DNA from: an uncultured Planctomycetales bacterium
Lineage (GTDB): Bacteria > Planctomycetota > Planctomycetia > Pirellulales > Thermoguttaceae
Reading direction: 5' to 3'
Length of the DNA: 64,000 bases
Assembly (NCBI GenBank): GCA_937889015.1
Contig: CALARR010000273.1
Span: 1-64,000 of the forward strand
Shown here: positions 34,006 through 42,548 of the stretch, piece after piece
How the letters are laid out: each line of letters opens with the position of its first letter
Numbering within the stretch: position 1 is the first letter of the stretch
Notes under the pieces: model-generated
Told to the model about the DNA's origin: nothing
What the model saw: only the letters and a program-made list of their open reading frames with translations
The model's database searches: none
Translations under genes and position numbers: made by a program

Positions 34006-35013
34006 CTACCCCAACTGCCAAACGGCCATCTTCAGCACGTCGCGCGGGCCGCTGTCCAGCACGGCCGCCGGCTCGAAACCGCAGTGCATCAGGCAGTGTT
34101 CGCAGCGCCGGTTGTTGCCCGGCCCCAACGCGTCCCAGTCGGTCTTGTCCAGCAGTTCCTGGTAGGTGGCGTAGTGCGCGTCGGTCACCAGGTAGCAGGG
34201 GCCTTTCCAGCCGCGCACGTTGCGCGTGGGGTTGGCCCAGGCCGCGCAGCGCAGTTCCCGCTGCCCGCACAGAAAGTCCATGTAGATCGGCGTGGCCGTA
34301 AGGCGGAAGGGCCGCAGCATGCGCCGTGCCGCGCGGAACTTCTCGTGGATCTGCTGGCGCGTCATGAACAGACTCGCACTGCCGGCATTCTGCTCAAAGG
34401 CCTCGTAGCCGAACGCCGGGGCGATCATCATGCCGTCCACGCCCAACTCGCTGAGATAGCCGAACAGCACGGCAATCTCGTCCATGTCGGTCTGGGTGTA
34501 GATCGTCGTGTTGGTGTAGACGCGGAATCCTGCCTGCTTCGCCGCCTGGATGCCGCGCACCGCGGCCGCGAACACGCCCGGCCGCTCGACGATCCGGTTG
34601 TGTGTGCTCTCCATCCCGTCCAGGTGCACATTCAGGAACAGGTGGTCGCTGGGGCGGAATTCCGCCAGCTTCTTCTCCAGAAAGACGCCGTTGGTGCACA
34701 AGTACATATGTCGCTTGCGCGCGGCGATCTCTTCCACCAGCCGGCCGATCTCCGGATAGATCAGCGGTTCGCCGCCGCAGATGCTGACCACCGGCGCGCC
34801 GCACTCGTCCACCGACTGCAAGCACTCCTCCACCGATAGCCGCTGATGCACCCAGTCGGCGTATTCCCGCACCCGGCCGCAGCCGCTGCACTTCAGATTG
34901 CAGGCGTGCAACGGCTCGAGCATCAGCACCAAGGGGAACCGGGGTTCGCCGGAGAGCTTCTTCTTCACCAGGTAGGCGGTTAGCGAGCGGGTCAACGAGA
35001 TTGGGAATCGCAT
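34006..35013 (-). CDS. hpnH: Radical SAM adenosyl-hopene transferase
   Basis: Encodes 335 residues starting at the ATG at 35013. The open frame extends far upstream through the cyclase gene, but that part is a shadow. CNLKCSGC (Cys38, Cys42, Cys45) is the radical-SAM cluster motif, and SICGGEPLIYPE follows. A second cysteine-rich region near the C terminus (CEHCLMHCGFEP) is typical of HpnH. The enzyme attaches a 5'-deoxyadenosyl group to hopene, making adenosylhopane, the first step of extended hopanoids. It lies 17 bases after the cyclase stop and is surely in its operon. Confidence 0.93.
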   Translation of the reverse strand: MRFPISLTRSLTAYLVKKKLSGEPRFPLVLMLEPLHACNLKCSGCGRVREYADWVHQRLSVEECLQSVDECGAPVVSICGGEPLIYPEIGRLVEEIAARKRHMYLCTNGVFLEKKLAEFRPSDHLFLNVHLDGMESTHNRIVERPGVFAAAVRGIQAAKQAGFRVYTNTTIYTQTDMDEIAVLFGYLSELGVDGMMIAPAFGYEAFEQNAGSASLFMTRQQIHEKFRAARRMLRPFRLTATPIYMDFLCGQRELRCAAWANPTRNVRGWKGPCYLVTDAHYATYQELLDKTDWDALGPGNNRRCEHCLMHCGFEPAAVLDSGPRDVLKMAVWQLG

Positions 35014-35030
35014 GCTATTGGATCTTTGGG

Positions 35031-37196
35031 TCAGGCGGGTTTCACCAGGTGCAGATGGCTGGTTTGGCCATCCTTGCGCTTTGCCGGCCGCGGACGTTCT
35101 TCGCGAATGGCGTCCGACGCCGGATGGGCCAGCCAATGGGCCAAGGCCATCAGCGGGAAGTAGATCGGATAGTAGTGGTAGCGGAGATAGAAGACTCGCG
35201 GGAATCCTGTGCCTGTGAATTCCGGTTCGTCCCAGGTGCCGTCGCTGCACTGGTTCTGGACCAGGTAGCGGATGCCGCGTGCCACGGCCGGATGGTCGCC
35301 GTACCCGGCCGCCATGAGCCCCATCACGGCCCAGGCCGTTTGCGAGGCGGTGGGCGGCCCCTGGCCGCACAGGCGGGGATCCTCGTAGCTGTCGGCCGTC
35401 TCGCCCCAGGCGCCCGACGCCTGCTGGTGCGTGATCAGCCACTGGGCCCCGGCCTGGACCATCGAATCGTCCTTCGGCACACCCACCGCGGCCAGCCCCA
35501 CCAGCGTCTGCCAGGTGCCGTAGATATAGTTCACGCCCCAGCGACCGTACCAGCTTCCGTCGGCCTCCTGGTGGCGGCGCAGGTAGGCCACGCCGCGGTC
35601 CACGCGCGGGTCGCCCACGCGCCGGCCGAATTGGCCCAGGGCCTCCAGCACGCGCGCCGTGAGGTCGGGCGTGCTGGGGTCGATCATCGCGTTGTGGTCG
35701 GCAAAGGGCACGTAGCACAGGAACTGGCGGTCGTTGTTGCGGTCGAATGCGCCCCAACCGCCGTCGTCGTTCTGCATGGCCCACAGCCAGTCCTGGCCGC
35801 GCTGCAAGGCATGCGCGGTCCGATGCACCGTGGCCACCTGGCGCCGGGCCTCGTCGGGCGATGCCGTGGCGTCCATCACCAATCGCAGTTCCGGCGGCAG
35901 CAGGTCGCCGGCCGCCCCGGCCGGCTCGAAACCGGACCGCAAGGCCATCAGGACCATGGCCGTGTCGTCGCAATCGGGGTAATAGTCGTTGGCGTACTCG
36001 AAGCACCAGGCCCCGCCCTGGCCGGCCACCGTGGCCGACCAATCGCCCGGCTTGCGGATCTCTTGATCCAGCAGCCAGCCGGTGGCCCGATCCATGGCCC
36101 GATTGTCCGCGCGCAATCCGCTGGCCGCCAAGGCACGCACGGTGATCGCCGTGTCCCAGACCGGCGACTTGCAGGGCTGCAAGTGACACGTGTCGCTGTC
36201 TGGATCGTCGATGGTCAGGGCGTCCAGTTGCTTGCGGCATTCCTGGACTTCGGGGCTGTCGTCGGCATAGCCCAGGCAGCGCAGGGCGATCCAGCTCCAG
36301 ACGATCGGCGGGTAGATCGCGCCCAGGCCGTCGCTTCCTTGGAACCGTTGGAGCATCCACCGCTTGGCCGCCTCGATTGCGCGCGCGCGGAGCGGATGGA
36401 AATTGTGCCGCTGGCACCATTTCAGCAACCGGTCGCAGGTGCGGAACAGGCGATCCCAGCTCAGCAGCCCGGTCCCGCCGGGCAGGCCCGGACAGCGAAG
36501 CTCCGGCCACTGGTCGGGACTCTTGCGGAACAGCTCCCGGATGCTCTTCTCCGGGCTCAACTTGCGAACCGGGTGAAAGGCCCACACCAGCGACAGCGGC
36601 ACAATGATCGTCCGCGACCAGGAGCTCACCGCGTACAGGTTCACCGGGAACCACGTGGGCAACAGCACGGCCTCCGGCGGCACGGCCGGGCACTGCTCAT
36701 AGGAAATCTGCCCCAGCAAGGCCAGGTAGAAACGCGTGAAGCTGTTCACCGCGTCGGCCCCGCCGCGCGCCAGGATCGCGCACCGCGCACGCTGCATGTA
36801 TTCGCTGCTCGGGTCGTGCCCGGTCAGCTTCAAGGCGAAGTAGGCCTTCACGCTGCCGCTGATTTCCATCGCGCCGCCGGGATACATGGCCCAGCCGCCC
36901 TCGGGCAGTTGTTGCTCGACCAGGTAGTTGGCGGCGCGCTGCGCCCGGGGCGAGTCCTCCTCGCCCAGGAATGCCCAGAGCAGGATCGTCTCGCTTTCCA
37001 GGATTGTGTCGCCCTGCAACTCGGCGCACCAATGCCCGTCGGCCTGCTGCTGGCCGAGAAGCCACTGCCGCGTGCGGCGTACGGCTCGGCGAACGGGGGA
37101 GGTGGAGGCGAGATCGACGGCTTCGTCACGCTGCGAGCGGGAGTTCGCGTCCTGCCCATCCCTGGGCCAAACGCGGACAAGCGGACTCGATTCCAT
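35031..37196 (-). CDS. shc: Squalene-hopene cyclase
   Basis: Encodes 721 residues from the ATG at 37196 (735 from 37238). It carries the DxDD acid motif as DCDDTAM, several QW repeats (for example QQADGHWCAEL, QNDDGGWGAFD, QEADGSWYGRWGVNYIYG), and the C-terminal YLRYHYYPIYFPLMALAHWL. The enzyme protonates and cyclises squalene to hop-22(29)-ene, at the membrane face. Hopanoids rigidify bacterial membranes. It heads an operon with hpnH (17 bases downstream) and hpnG. Genes for squalene formation (hpnC, hpnD, hpnE) are not in this window. The basic C-terminal tail is an addition. Confidence 0.96.
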   Translation of the reverse strand: MESSPLVRVWPRDGQDANSRSQRDEAVDLASTSPVRRAVRRTRQWLLGQQQADGHWCAELQGDTILESETILLWAFLGEEDSPRAQRAANYLVEQQLPEGGWAMYPGGAMEISGSVKAYFALKLTGHDPSSEYMQRARCAILARGGADAVNSFTRFYLALLGQISYEQCPAVPPEAVLLPTWFPVNLYAVSSWSRTIIVPLSLVWAFHPVRKLSPEKSIRELFRKSPDQWPELRCPGLPGGTGLLSWDRLFRTCDRLLKWCQRHNFHPLRARAIEAAKRWMLQRFQGSDGLGAIYPPIVWSWIALRCLGYADDSPEVQECRKQLDALTIDDPDSDTCHLQPCKSPVWDTAITVRALAASGLRADNRAMDRATGWLLDQEIRKPGDWSATVAGQGGAWCFEYANDYYPDCDDTAMVLMALRSGFEPAGAAGDLLPPELRLVMDATASPDEARRQVATVHRTAHALQRGQDWLWAMQNDDGGWGAFDRNNDRQFLCYVPFADHNAMIDPSTPDLTARVLEALGQFGRRVGDPRVDRGVAYLRRHQEADGSWYGRWGVNYIYGTWQTLVGLAAVGVPKDDSMVQAGAQWLITHQQASGAWGETADSYEDPRLCGQGPPTASQTAWAVMGLMAAGYGDHPAVARGIRYLVQNQCSDGTWDEPEFTGTGFPRVFYLRYHYYPIYFPLMALAHWLAHPASDAIREERPRPAKRKDGQTSHLHLVKPA

Positions 37197-37534
37197 GAGA
37201 CTTGTCCCGGTGGGTGTTGAATGTCTTCCTTGACGCACCGCGTGCGGGTCTTCGGAGGCCGTGGTGGGCGACGCCGTCCCTTCTTCGAGACAACGTGCGG
37301 ACGCTCCCCGCCCTCGAACCCGATGCCCGGACCGTGGAATGCCTCTCTATCGGGAGGCGATGGCCCCGAGGCGCGATTTCTCGCCAGAACAGCTTAGGTC
37401 TTTGGCCATCCAGGGGCAAGCCCAGTCTGCCAACGCCCCCAACAAACAAGGGGTGTGCTAGCAGCCCTATGCGTCTATGGCACGTTGCGCGAAGGGGAGT
37501 GGCGTCCCAGTTCCCGCGGTGCCGGCAAGTCGCG
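37197..37534. other. Intergenic region, nothing recognised
   Basis: A 338-base gap on the upstream side of the hopanoid operon, also behind the 3' end of the restriction endonuclease gene. No open frame with coding character and no clear promoter pair were found; the hopanoid operon promoter is expected here. Confidence 0.45.
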
Positions 37535-38257
37535 TCAGGAGCGTTGCGACCGTTCACGGTCATACGCGTCGATGATCGCTTGCCGCAAAGCGTTCGATTT
37601 CACCTGGAACTTGTCAAAGTCACGGATGTTGTCCTGTCGCAGGTGGAGTTGGCCTTCGCCAACATTGCCGCGGTGCTGCCCTTTCGAATAGTGTGGGTTA
37701 TTCTGGACTTCGTGTGATGACTGAACCCAGTACTTGATCGTGTCGCGCCAGACCGCCACCCAAACAAAAACATCGCAGCAGCCGGGTTTGATCTGCTGGA
37801 AGTTCATCCAAAAAGGCTTCTTTGAATCCGTGGCCAGCGCTTTGACGTACAGAGGGGCGTTCAAGTCCGCGTCGACCGCACGGGAGGCTTTTACTTCAAT
37901 CCGGATGTCCCCCAACAGGAAATCGTATTGGCCCGAATACTCCGGATCGAGCTTCTTCGACGGCTTTTGCAGTTCCGGAACAAGTTCCTTGAGATGTCCT
38001 TGAGCCCAGGATTCGCCGAATGTGCGGGGCGCGCTGATTTCGAAGATGTACAGGAACATGTTGCGCGCCAGATACTCGTCGCGCAGTTCGTAGTAGGCAT
38101 CCATGCTCAAGACATCTGCGGCGAGCAGGTGGGAGATGATGTACTCGTACTCATTGAAAGGATAGACCGAGACGAGGTTCTCCAGCCGTGCTCGGATAGC
38201 CTCCGCGTGCGGAACGTGTTCCAACAACTGGTCAAGTTGTTCTTGAAGGTGCTCCAC
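37535..38257 (-). CDS. Type II restriction endonuclease (PD-(D/E)XK-like)
   Basis: Encodes 240 residues, starting with GTG at 38257. The centre reads YSGQYDFLLGDIRIEVKASR (about 107-126), in which Asp112 or Asp117 and the pair Glu121-x-Lys123 fit the PD-(D/E)XK nuclease core. It lies 22 bases downstream of a DNA methyltransferase gene on the same strand, the classic arrangement of a type II restriction-modification pair. It would cut unmodified DNA in the cytoplasm. The recognition sequence cannot be told from the sequence. The assignment is inference from context plus the weak motif. Its codon use and less GC-rich sequence look slightly different from neighbours, suggesting transfer. Confidence 0.72.
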   Translation of the reverse strand: MEHLQEQLDQLLEHVPHAEAIRARLENLVSVYPFNEYEYIISHLLAADVLSMDAYYELRDEYLARNMFLYIFEISAPRTFGESWAQGHLKELVPELQKPSKKLDPEYSGQYDFLLGDIRIEVKASRAVDADLNAPLYVKALATDSKKPFWMNFQQIKPGCCDVFVWVAVWRDTIKYWVQSSHEVQNNPHYSKGQHRGNVGEGQLHLRQDNIRDFDKFQVKSNALRQAIIDAYDRERSQRS

Positions 38258-38279
38258 GGTGTCTCACCGCCTTCCGGGG

Positions 38280-39278
38280 TCAGAACAGGAGTCTCTGCGG
38301 GACCGTCATTTCATCTGCCACCGTGCTGTTGCCGGGTATGTCCGCAAACGACGGAAGCTCCGGTTCGAAGGGATGCCCGTTCTGCCAGCCTTCGCGGCCA
38401 GTTGTGCGATACCGTTCGAGCCGTCGGATACAGATTTCGGCATAGATGGGGTCGATGTCCGTTGTCAAGCAACGGCGGCCGAGTTTCTCGGCGGCGATGA
38501 GCGTGGCCCCCGAGTGGGCAAAGAAATCAACCACCGCATCACCCGGGCTGGAACTCGCGGCGATGATGCGTTCCATGCACTTGAGCGGCTTCTGGGCGTA
38601 GCATCCCGATACGTTTTCCTCCATGCGGTAGAAGACCTGTTGAATGTCAACCCAGACGTTGCCCGCACGAATGTTCTCCGACTTGCTTCGTTCCAGATTC
38701 TCGGTCTTCTGGCCGTTGACTTCCTTGTAATAGCCGCGGAGGATCTTGGGGATATCTGTGTACTCGGCGGCAACGTTGAATAGCGGCGAGCCCTTGACGT
38801 AGTAGAGCAACTCCTGCCGGACCGCCATCCAGTTCTTCTGGGTTCCGTATCCGCGTTGATTACGCATGGTGATCAAACTGCGAGCCTTGTACGGTTGATC
38901 ACGCATCATCAACATGAAATCGGGGAGCGGCTGAAACCCGTCGTTCTGGTCAGCCCCCAGCCACACGTAGAGTGACGCGTCTGGCGCGGTGACTTCAGTC
39001 GTGTTGTGAATCCACCTCCGGCACCATGCGACGAATTCGCCAATCGACCGGAGGTCAAAGGCCACGAGGTTGTAGGGAGGGTCATGGATCGCCAGCGTCG
39101 GTTTCGCGTCGGCCACCAGCTCCCTGATCTGGTCGCGGTCCGTCGCATCGCCGCAACCAATTCGATGTCTGCCGTCGGGATCGTCCCAGATGTCTCCCGG
39201 TTGCAGGCGGCAGAAGGGCAGCAAACGCTCGCGGATCTCCGGATGGTTGTCCAGCCGTGGAAGGGGATTGTTCTTCAT
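38280..39278 (-). CDS. Type II DNA methyltransferase (N4-cytosine/N6-adenine, beta class)
   Basis: Encodes 332 residues with AGGA about nine bases before the ATG. Catalytic motif IV is DPPYN at 66-70, the target-recognition part lies in the middle, and the SAM-binding motif I appears near the C terminus as VDFFAHSGATLIAAEKLGR (about 261-279). Motif IV ahead of motif I is the beta-class order. DPPY methyltransferases modify adenine N6 or cytosine N4 within a short recognition sequence. It protects the host from the adjoining endonuclease. The region GSPLFNVAAEY to YYKEVNG may be the recognition domain. Confidence 0.9.
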   Translation of the reverse strand: MKNNPLPRLDNHPEIRERLLPFCRLQPGDIWDDPDGRHRIGCGDATDRDQIRELVADAKPTLAIHDPPYNLVAFDLRSIGEFVAWCRRWIHNTTEVTAPDASLYVWLGADQNDGFQPLPDFMLMMRDQPYKARSLITMRNQRGYGTQKNWMAVRQELLYYVKGSPLFNVAAEYTDIPKILRGYYKEVNGQKTENLERSKSENIRAGNVWVDIQQVFYRMEENVSGCYAQKPLKCMERIIAASSSPGDAVVDFFAHSGATLIAAEKLGRRCLTTDIDPIYAEICIRRLERYRTTGREGWQNGHPFEPELPSFADIPGNSTVADEMTVPQRLLF

Positions 39279-39513
39279 CGAGTTCGTCCTTGTGACTTGT
39301 CGGTCCCCATCCTACTGCATTTTGAGTGGTTTCGGTAGCCTGTTGCTCGCGCAGGGTGCGTGCTGGCGCCGGGCGATCTGGCCGAGAATCTCTTACGCTG
39401 TCCGAACCGCGTCGGTGGGGGCGACCGAGGCGGGCTGGGCGGAGCGTCCGAATCCACCAGCCTACGCGGCTTCTCGCGCGGACCCGGTGGAATGATGGGT
39501 TGGGCCTTGCTGG

Positions 39514-39921
39514 TCAACCATGACCGATGCGATCCCACTTCGCTTTGTAGCTTTCATGGTCGTAGCTGGTAGGCTGAAGCCAGAACGAAACACGGCCGTC
39601 CTTTTCACGACGGTGGGCGAGTTTCTTCACTTCCTAGGGCAGGAGTACGAAAGCCGAAGGCGCGGGCGAAGTGACCTTGTTAACGACGACCCAGAAGTCA
39701 CCCATGATATTCTCAAGCGACGTGCCGAGCGGCACTGGGTTGCGCTTGCTCAGTGCTTTGACTTGGATTGCGAGCTTGCGAGTTGCATCTTGGCTGTAGG
39801 CGATGATGTCGACGCCACGAGCGTTGCGAGCAGTGGGCATGACATTCCACCCCAACAGGGAAAGGTGGTAGCAAGTGTAGTAAAGGCCAGTGTTGCCGGT
39901 GAGCTGCGGATCAAGCATCAT
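39514..39921 (-). pseudogene. PD-(D/E)XK-like endonuclease gene interrupted by one amber codon
   Basis: The frame from 39921 encodes 95 residues (MMLDPQLTGNTGLYYTCYHL...), then meets TAG at 39634-39636, and continues in the same frame with EVKKLAHRREKDGRVSFWLQ and on to a TGA at 39514-39516. Both halves look like one protein of about 135 residues: ARGVDIIAYS and AIQVKALSK give the Asp and the Gln-x-Lys of a PD-(D/E)XK-like fold, and the second half supplies a Lys/Arg- and Trp-rich C terminus. I infer a homing- or restriction-type endonuclease remnant, near the restriction-modification pair. A sequencing error or suppressed stop cannot be excluded. Confidence 0.65.
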
Positions 39922-40379
39922 GTGGAGAGGCCCAACTTTGAACTGTCCGGACGGGCCACGGCCGTAATAGTTCTTTGGGCCGGTCAGTTGGACCGGATAA
40001 CAACCCCCGACCTGACCGCGATTCTAGCCGCTAACCGTTTGCCAGGAAACACGCTGCGAGCATAAGCACATCACGATTTCCAAGACGGGGTTCGATCCGG
40101 TTCGCCTATCATGGCGAAGGCTTCATTCCGAACCAACCGGTAGAGTTGAGTTGGTCCGAGGTGGTGACTTATCTGGTCGTTGGTGGCGTCTGAACACGCC
40201 ACTGACCACAGCCGTAGCGAACTCCTGACGTGCGACGTCGGTGGCGCACCGCGCCGCGTCCAGACTTTGGAGGAGAGGTGACTGCGTCGCAACACTGCCG
40301 GGCAGTATCGAGGCCGGCGAAGGACCGCGTGTCGTTGCCGCGGAAACACCGCAGTCACGTCCGTGCCGCGAGGCTGCTT
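39922..40379. other. Intergenic region, nothing recognised
   Basis: About 460 bases between the interrupted endonuclease gene and the end of the beta-helix gene. Overlapping short frames on both strands have no ribosome-binding site or family motif. No match to the dispersed repeats described elsewhere was found. Confidence 0.45.
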
Positions 40380-41963
40380 TCACGGCAGGAAGTCGGGTTT
40401 GGGCGGGATCTTGGGGGGTGACGAGGGTGGTTGCTCCACCAGCACGACGCTGCTGGCAACCTGCGCATTGGATGAAACGCGAGGCTTCTTCCCGCTAGCC
40501 GTCGTGAGGCCGCGGACCGTCAATTTCTGGCAGCGGGTGTACGGGAAGGCGGAGTCGGCCGGGTCCTTGCCGCCGGGATTGCTGAGGAAGAACAACCCCG
40601 TGTAGTCCTTGGGATGATTCGCGTCATCGACATACAGGCCGTCGATCGTGATCTCGCGCGGCATGTAGCAGTCGTATCCAAAATCGTGTGTGCCGTCGTT
40701 GCCCACGTGGAACATCTGCGCACGAGACGTGCTCCCGCAAGAAGGAATCCAGCGGCAATTGCGGATGGCGACATCGCCTTCCCAGGTGCTTCCGTAGTCG
40801 CCGCGGAAGTTGACCAGCGAACTCCCGCAAAGGACGGAGTCCTCCACCAGGAGCAGACCGCGGCCAATGGCGTTCAGCCCCGCATACCCGAGCGTGCAGC
40901 GGCGGATGATATAGCTGCCGGAGACGCCCATGTGCGTGTCCATGCGGTTGAGCGTGCAATCCTCGAGCAGAATGTTCTTGCAGAAGTTGGTCCCGATCAC
41001 GCCCCAACGGGTCCGATCGCAAATGCCGTCCATGCGGCACTTGATCATGGTGAAATTGACCACCCCGCTGGCCGCGTAGTCGTACGACCCCATGCTGACC
41101 GGCTTGTGCGCGGCCCCGATCGTTTGATAGGTCTTGTGTGCCGAGGCGAAGCAGTTGCGCAGCGTGACGTTGGCGCAGTCGCTGACTCGGATGAAGCCCG
41201 AATAGGGATGTCCCGCCGAGGTCTCTCCGACGATGTGGTGCGTCAGGCCATCGACCTCCGTGTTGGATCGCTGGATGTCGATGTTCCTGGACCAGTAGTT
41301 GTAACCGACCTCCTGTTTCATTCGATTTGCAACCGTGGTAAAGACGCCGCCCCGCAGCACGAGGCGTTTCTCGTCGATCGGACGGGCTTCGACGCGGCTG
41401 ACGTTCTCGTAGTCCCAGTCGATGCTGCCCTCGATCGTCCCGTCCCGACGAAGGATGAAGCAGTCGCGCTGGGCAGTCCCCGAATTGCGGTTGCTGCCAC
41501 GCCGGATATAGCGTTTCTTCGCGCTATTCCATACGACAACGTGGCAATCGTGTTCGGGGCGGACCTCCAACTGTCTCTGGTCGCGTGCCAGCCGATCGAT
41601 CGGCAGCTTCTCGGGCTTCAACAAAGAACGCACTTCAAACAGCGCTTTCCTGTGGTTCTCGACTTTCGTGTCATCGATCGTGAAACGCGAGGTGTTCCAG
41701 TCGGTGTCCGTGGCGATCATCGCGGTCAGGGCCTTGCTGCCGAGATGGTACGTGGCCGCGGGCCTGGTCTTGACGGGCAACCCCTGCCGATTGGCGTACT
41801 CGTGCGCTTCGCAAATCGCCGGCAGATCGTCATGCACGCCGTCGCCAACGGCTCCGAAGCGCTCGTACGTGACAGAATCTTCGGCCCCGCCCGAGAACGT
41901 CGGCGCAAAGACGCCGACGCCGAGCAATATCGCCAGCGCAAATCCAAAATGTCGCAATTTCAT
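40380..41963 (-). CDS. Secreted right-handed beta-helix (pectate-lyase superfamily) protein
   Basis: Encodes 527 residues from the ATG at 41963 (AGGTGG upstream). A Sec signal peptide (MKLRHFGFALAILLGVGVF) is followed by YERFGAVGDGVHDDLPAICEA, the classic entry motif of the pectate-lyase/pectin-lyase-like beta-helix family. The following coils have short repeats such as NVTLRNCFASAH, ILLEDCTLNRMD and YIIRRCTLGYAG. Such proteins cleave or bind uronic-acid or other sulfated polysaccharides. The catalytic residues are not assigned. The C-terminal tail is Pro/Ser-rich. It faces the TIM-barrel gene across a divergent gap and probably belongs to the same catabolic island. Confidence 0.82.
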   Translation of the reverse strand: MKLRHFGFALAILLGVGVFAPTFSGGAEDSVTYERFGAVGDGVHDDLPAICEAHEYANRQGLPVKTRPAATYHLGSKALTAMIATDTDWNTSRFTIDDTKVENHRKALFEVRSLLKPEKLPIDRLARDQRQLEVRPEHDCHVVVWNSAKKRYIRRGSNRNSGTAQRDCFILRRDGTIEGSIDWDYENVSRVEARPIDEKRLVLRGGVFTTVANRMKQEVGYNYWSRNIDIQRSNTEVDGLTHHIVGETSAGHPYSGFIRVSDCANVTLRNCFASAHKTYQTIGAAHKPVSMGSYDYAASGVVNFTMIKCRMDGICDRTRWGVIGTNFCKNILLEDCTLNRMDTHMGVSGSYIIRRCTLGYAGLNAIGRGLLLVEDSVLCGSSLVNFRGDYGSTWEGDVAIRNCRWIPSCGSTSRAQMFHVGNDGTHDFGYDCYMPREITIDGLYVDDANHPKDYTGLFFLSNPGGKDPADSAFPYTRCQKLTVRGLTTASGKKPRVSSNAQVASSVVLVEQPPSSPPKIPPKPDFLP

Positions 41964-42548
41964 TGATCCACCTGTTCTTTTCTCTCTGCAATCGGTCGCT
42001 CGGCGTTCTCTGGCAGGCACGCGCAGGTTGAGAAGCGCCGACTCCCGGCCAGGCAGGCGCGCCTCGGGAGGATTCATTCTATCTCGATTGAACGACGGAC
42101 GCCAACTGGCGTCCAATTCGCGTGTCATGCGGCGAAGATTGCGTGCGCGAACCGGCTTCGGTGACACACCGACACGCGTTTGCCGATTGCCTCTGGAGAC
42201 GGAGGAGCGACACGCCAACGCAATTGGAGCATGAACGCACCACCACACCTTGGTGCGTGCAAGCACGGCACCCTACCGGGCGCATGGCGACATCGTACCT
42301 ACCGGCTTGGCTCGCGATCTCCAATGGCTCCGTCTGCCGGCTGACAGACGGGGAGTGGCAGGATAGCAATTGTTGACTGCATCGGCATCAACAGCAACGA
42401 GAGAGCGAAGCGGTTTCTCGTACACGCGCTTGTTCAATCAGGGGGCGTCAGCCATAATCACGGTTCCCATTGCCCCACCATGCGCGGACAAGATGCCGGA
42501 CGCGATGGAGTTCGTGGGCGAGATGCTGGTAGCCGGGGGCTATTGCCG
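41964..42548. other. Divergent intergenic region of the catabolic island
   Basis: About 585 bases between the beta-helix gene (minus) and the TIM-barrel gene (plus). No credible open frame was found. Promoters for both neighbours are expected here but no matching -35/-10 pair stands out. Confidence 0.45.

Noticed and set aside
35014..36693. Upstream part of the 895-codon frame that ends in hpnH
   Set aside because: It is an alternative frame of the squalene-hopene cyclase gene; the HpnH homology begins only at 35013.
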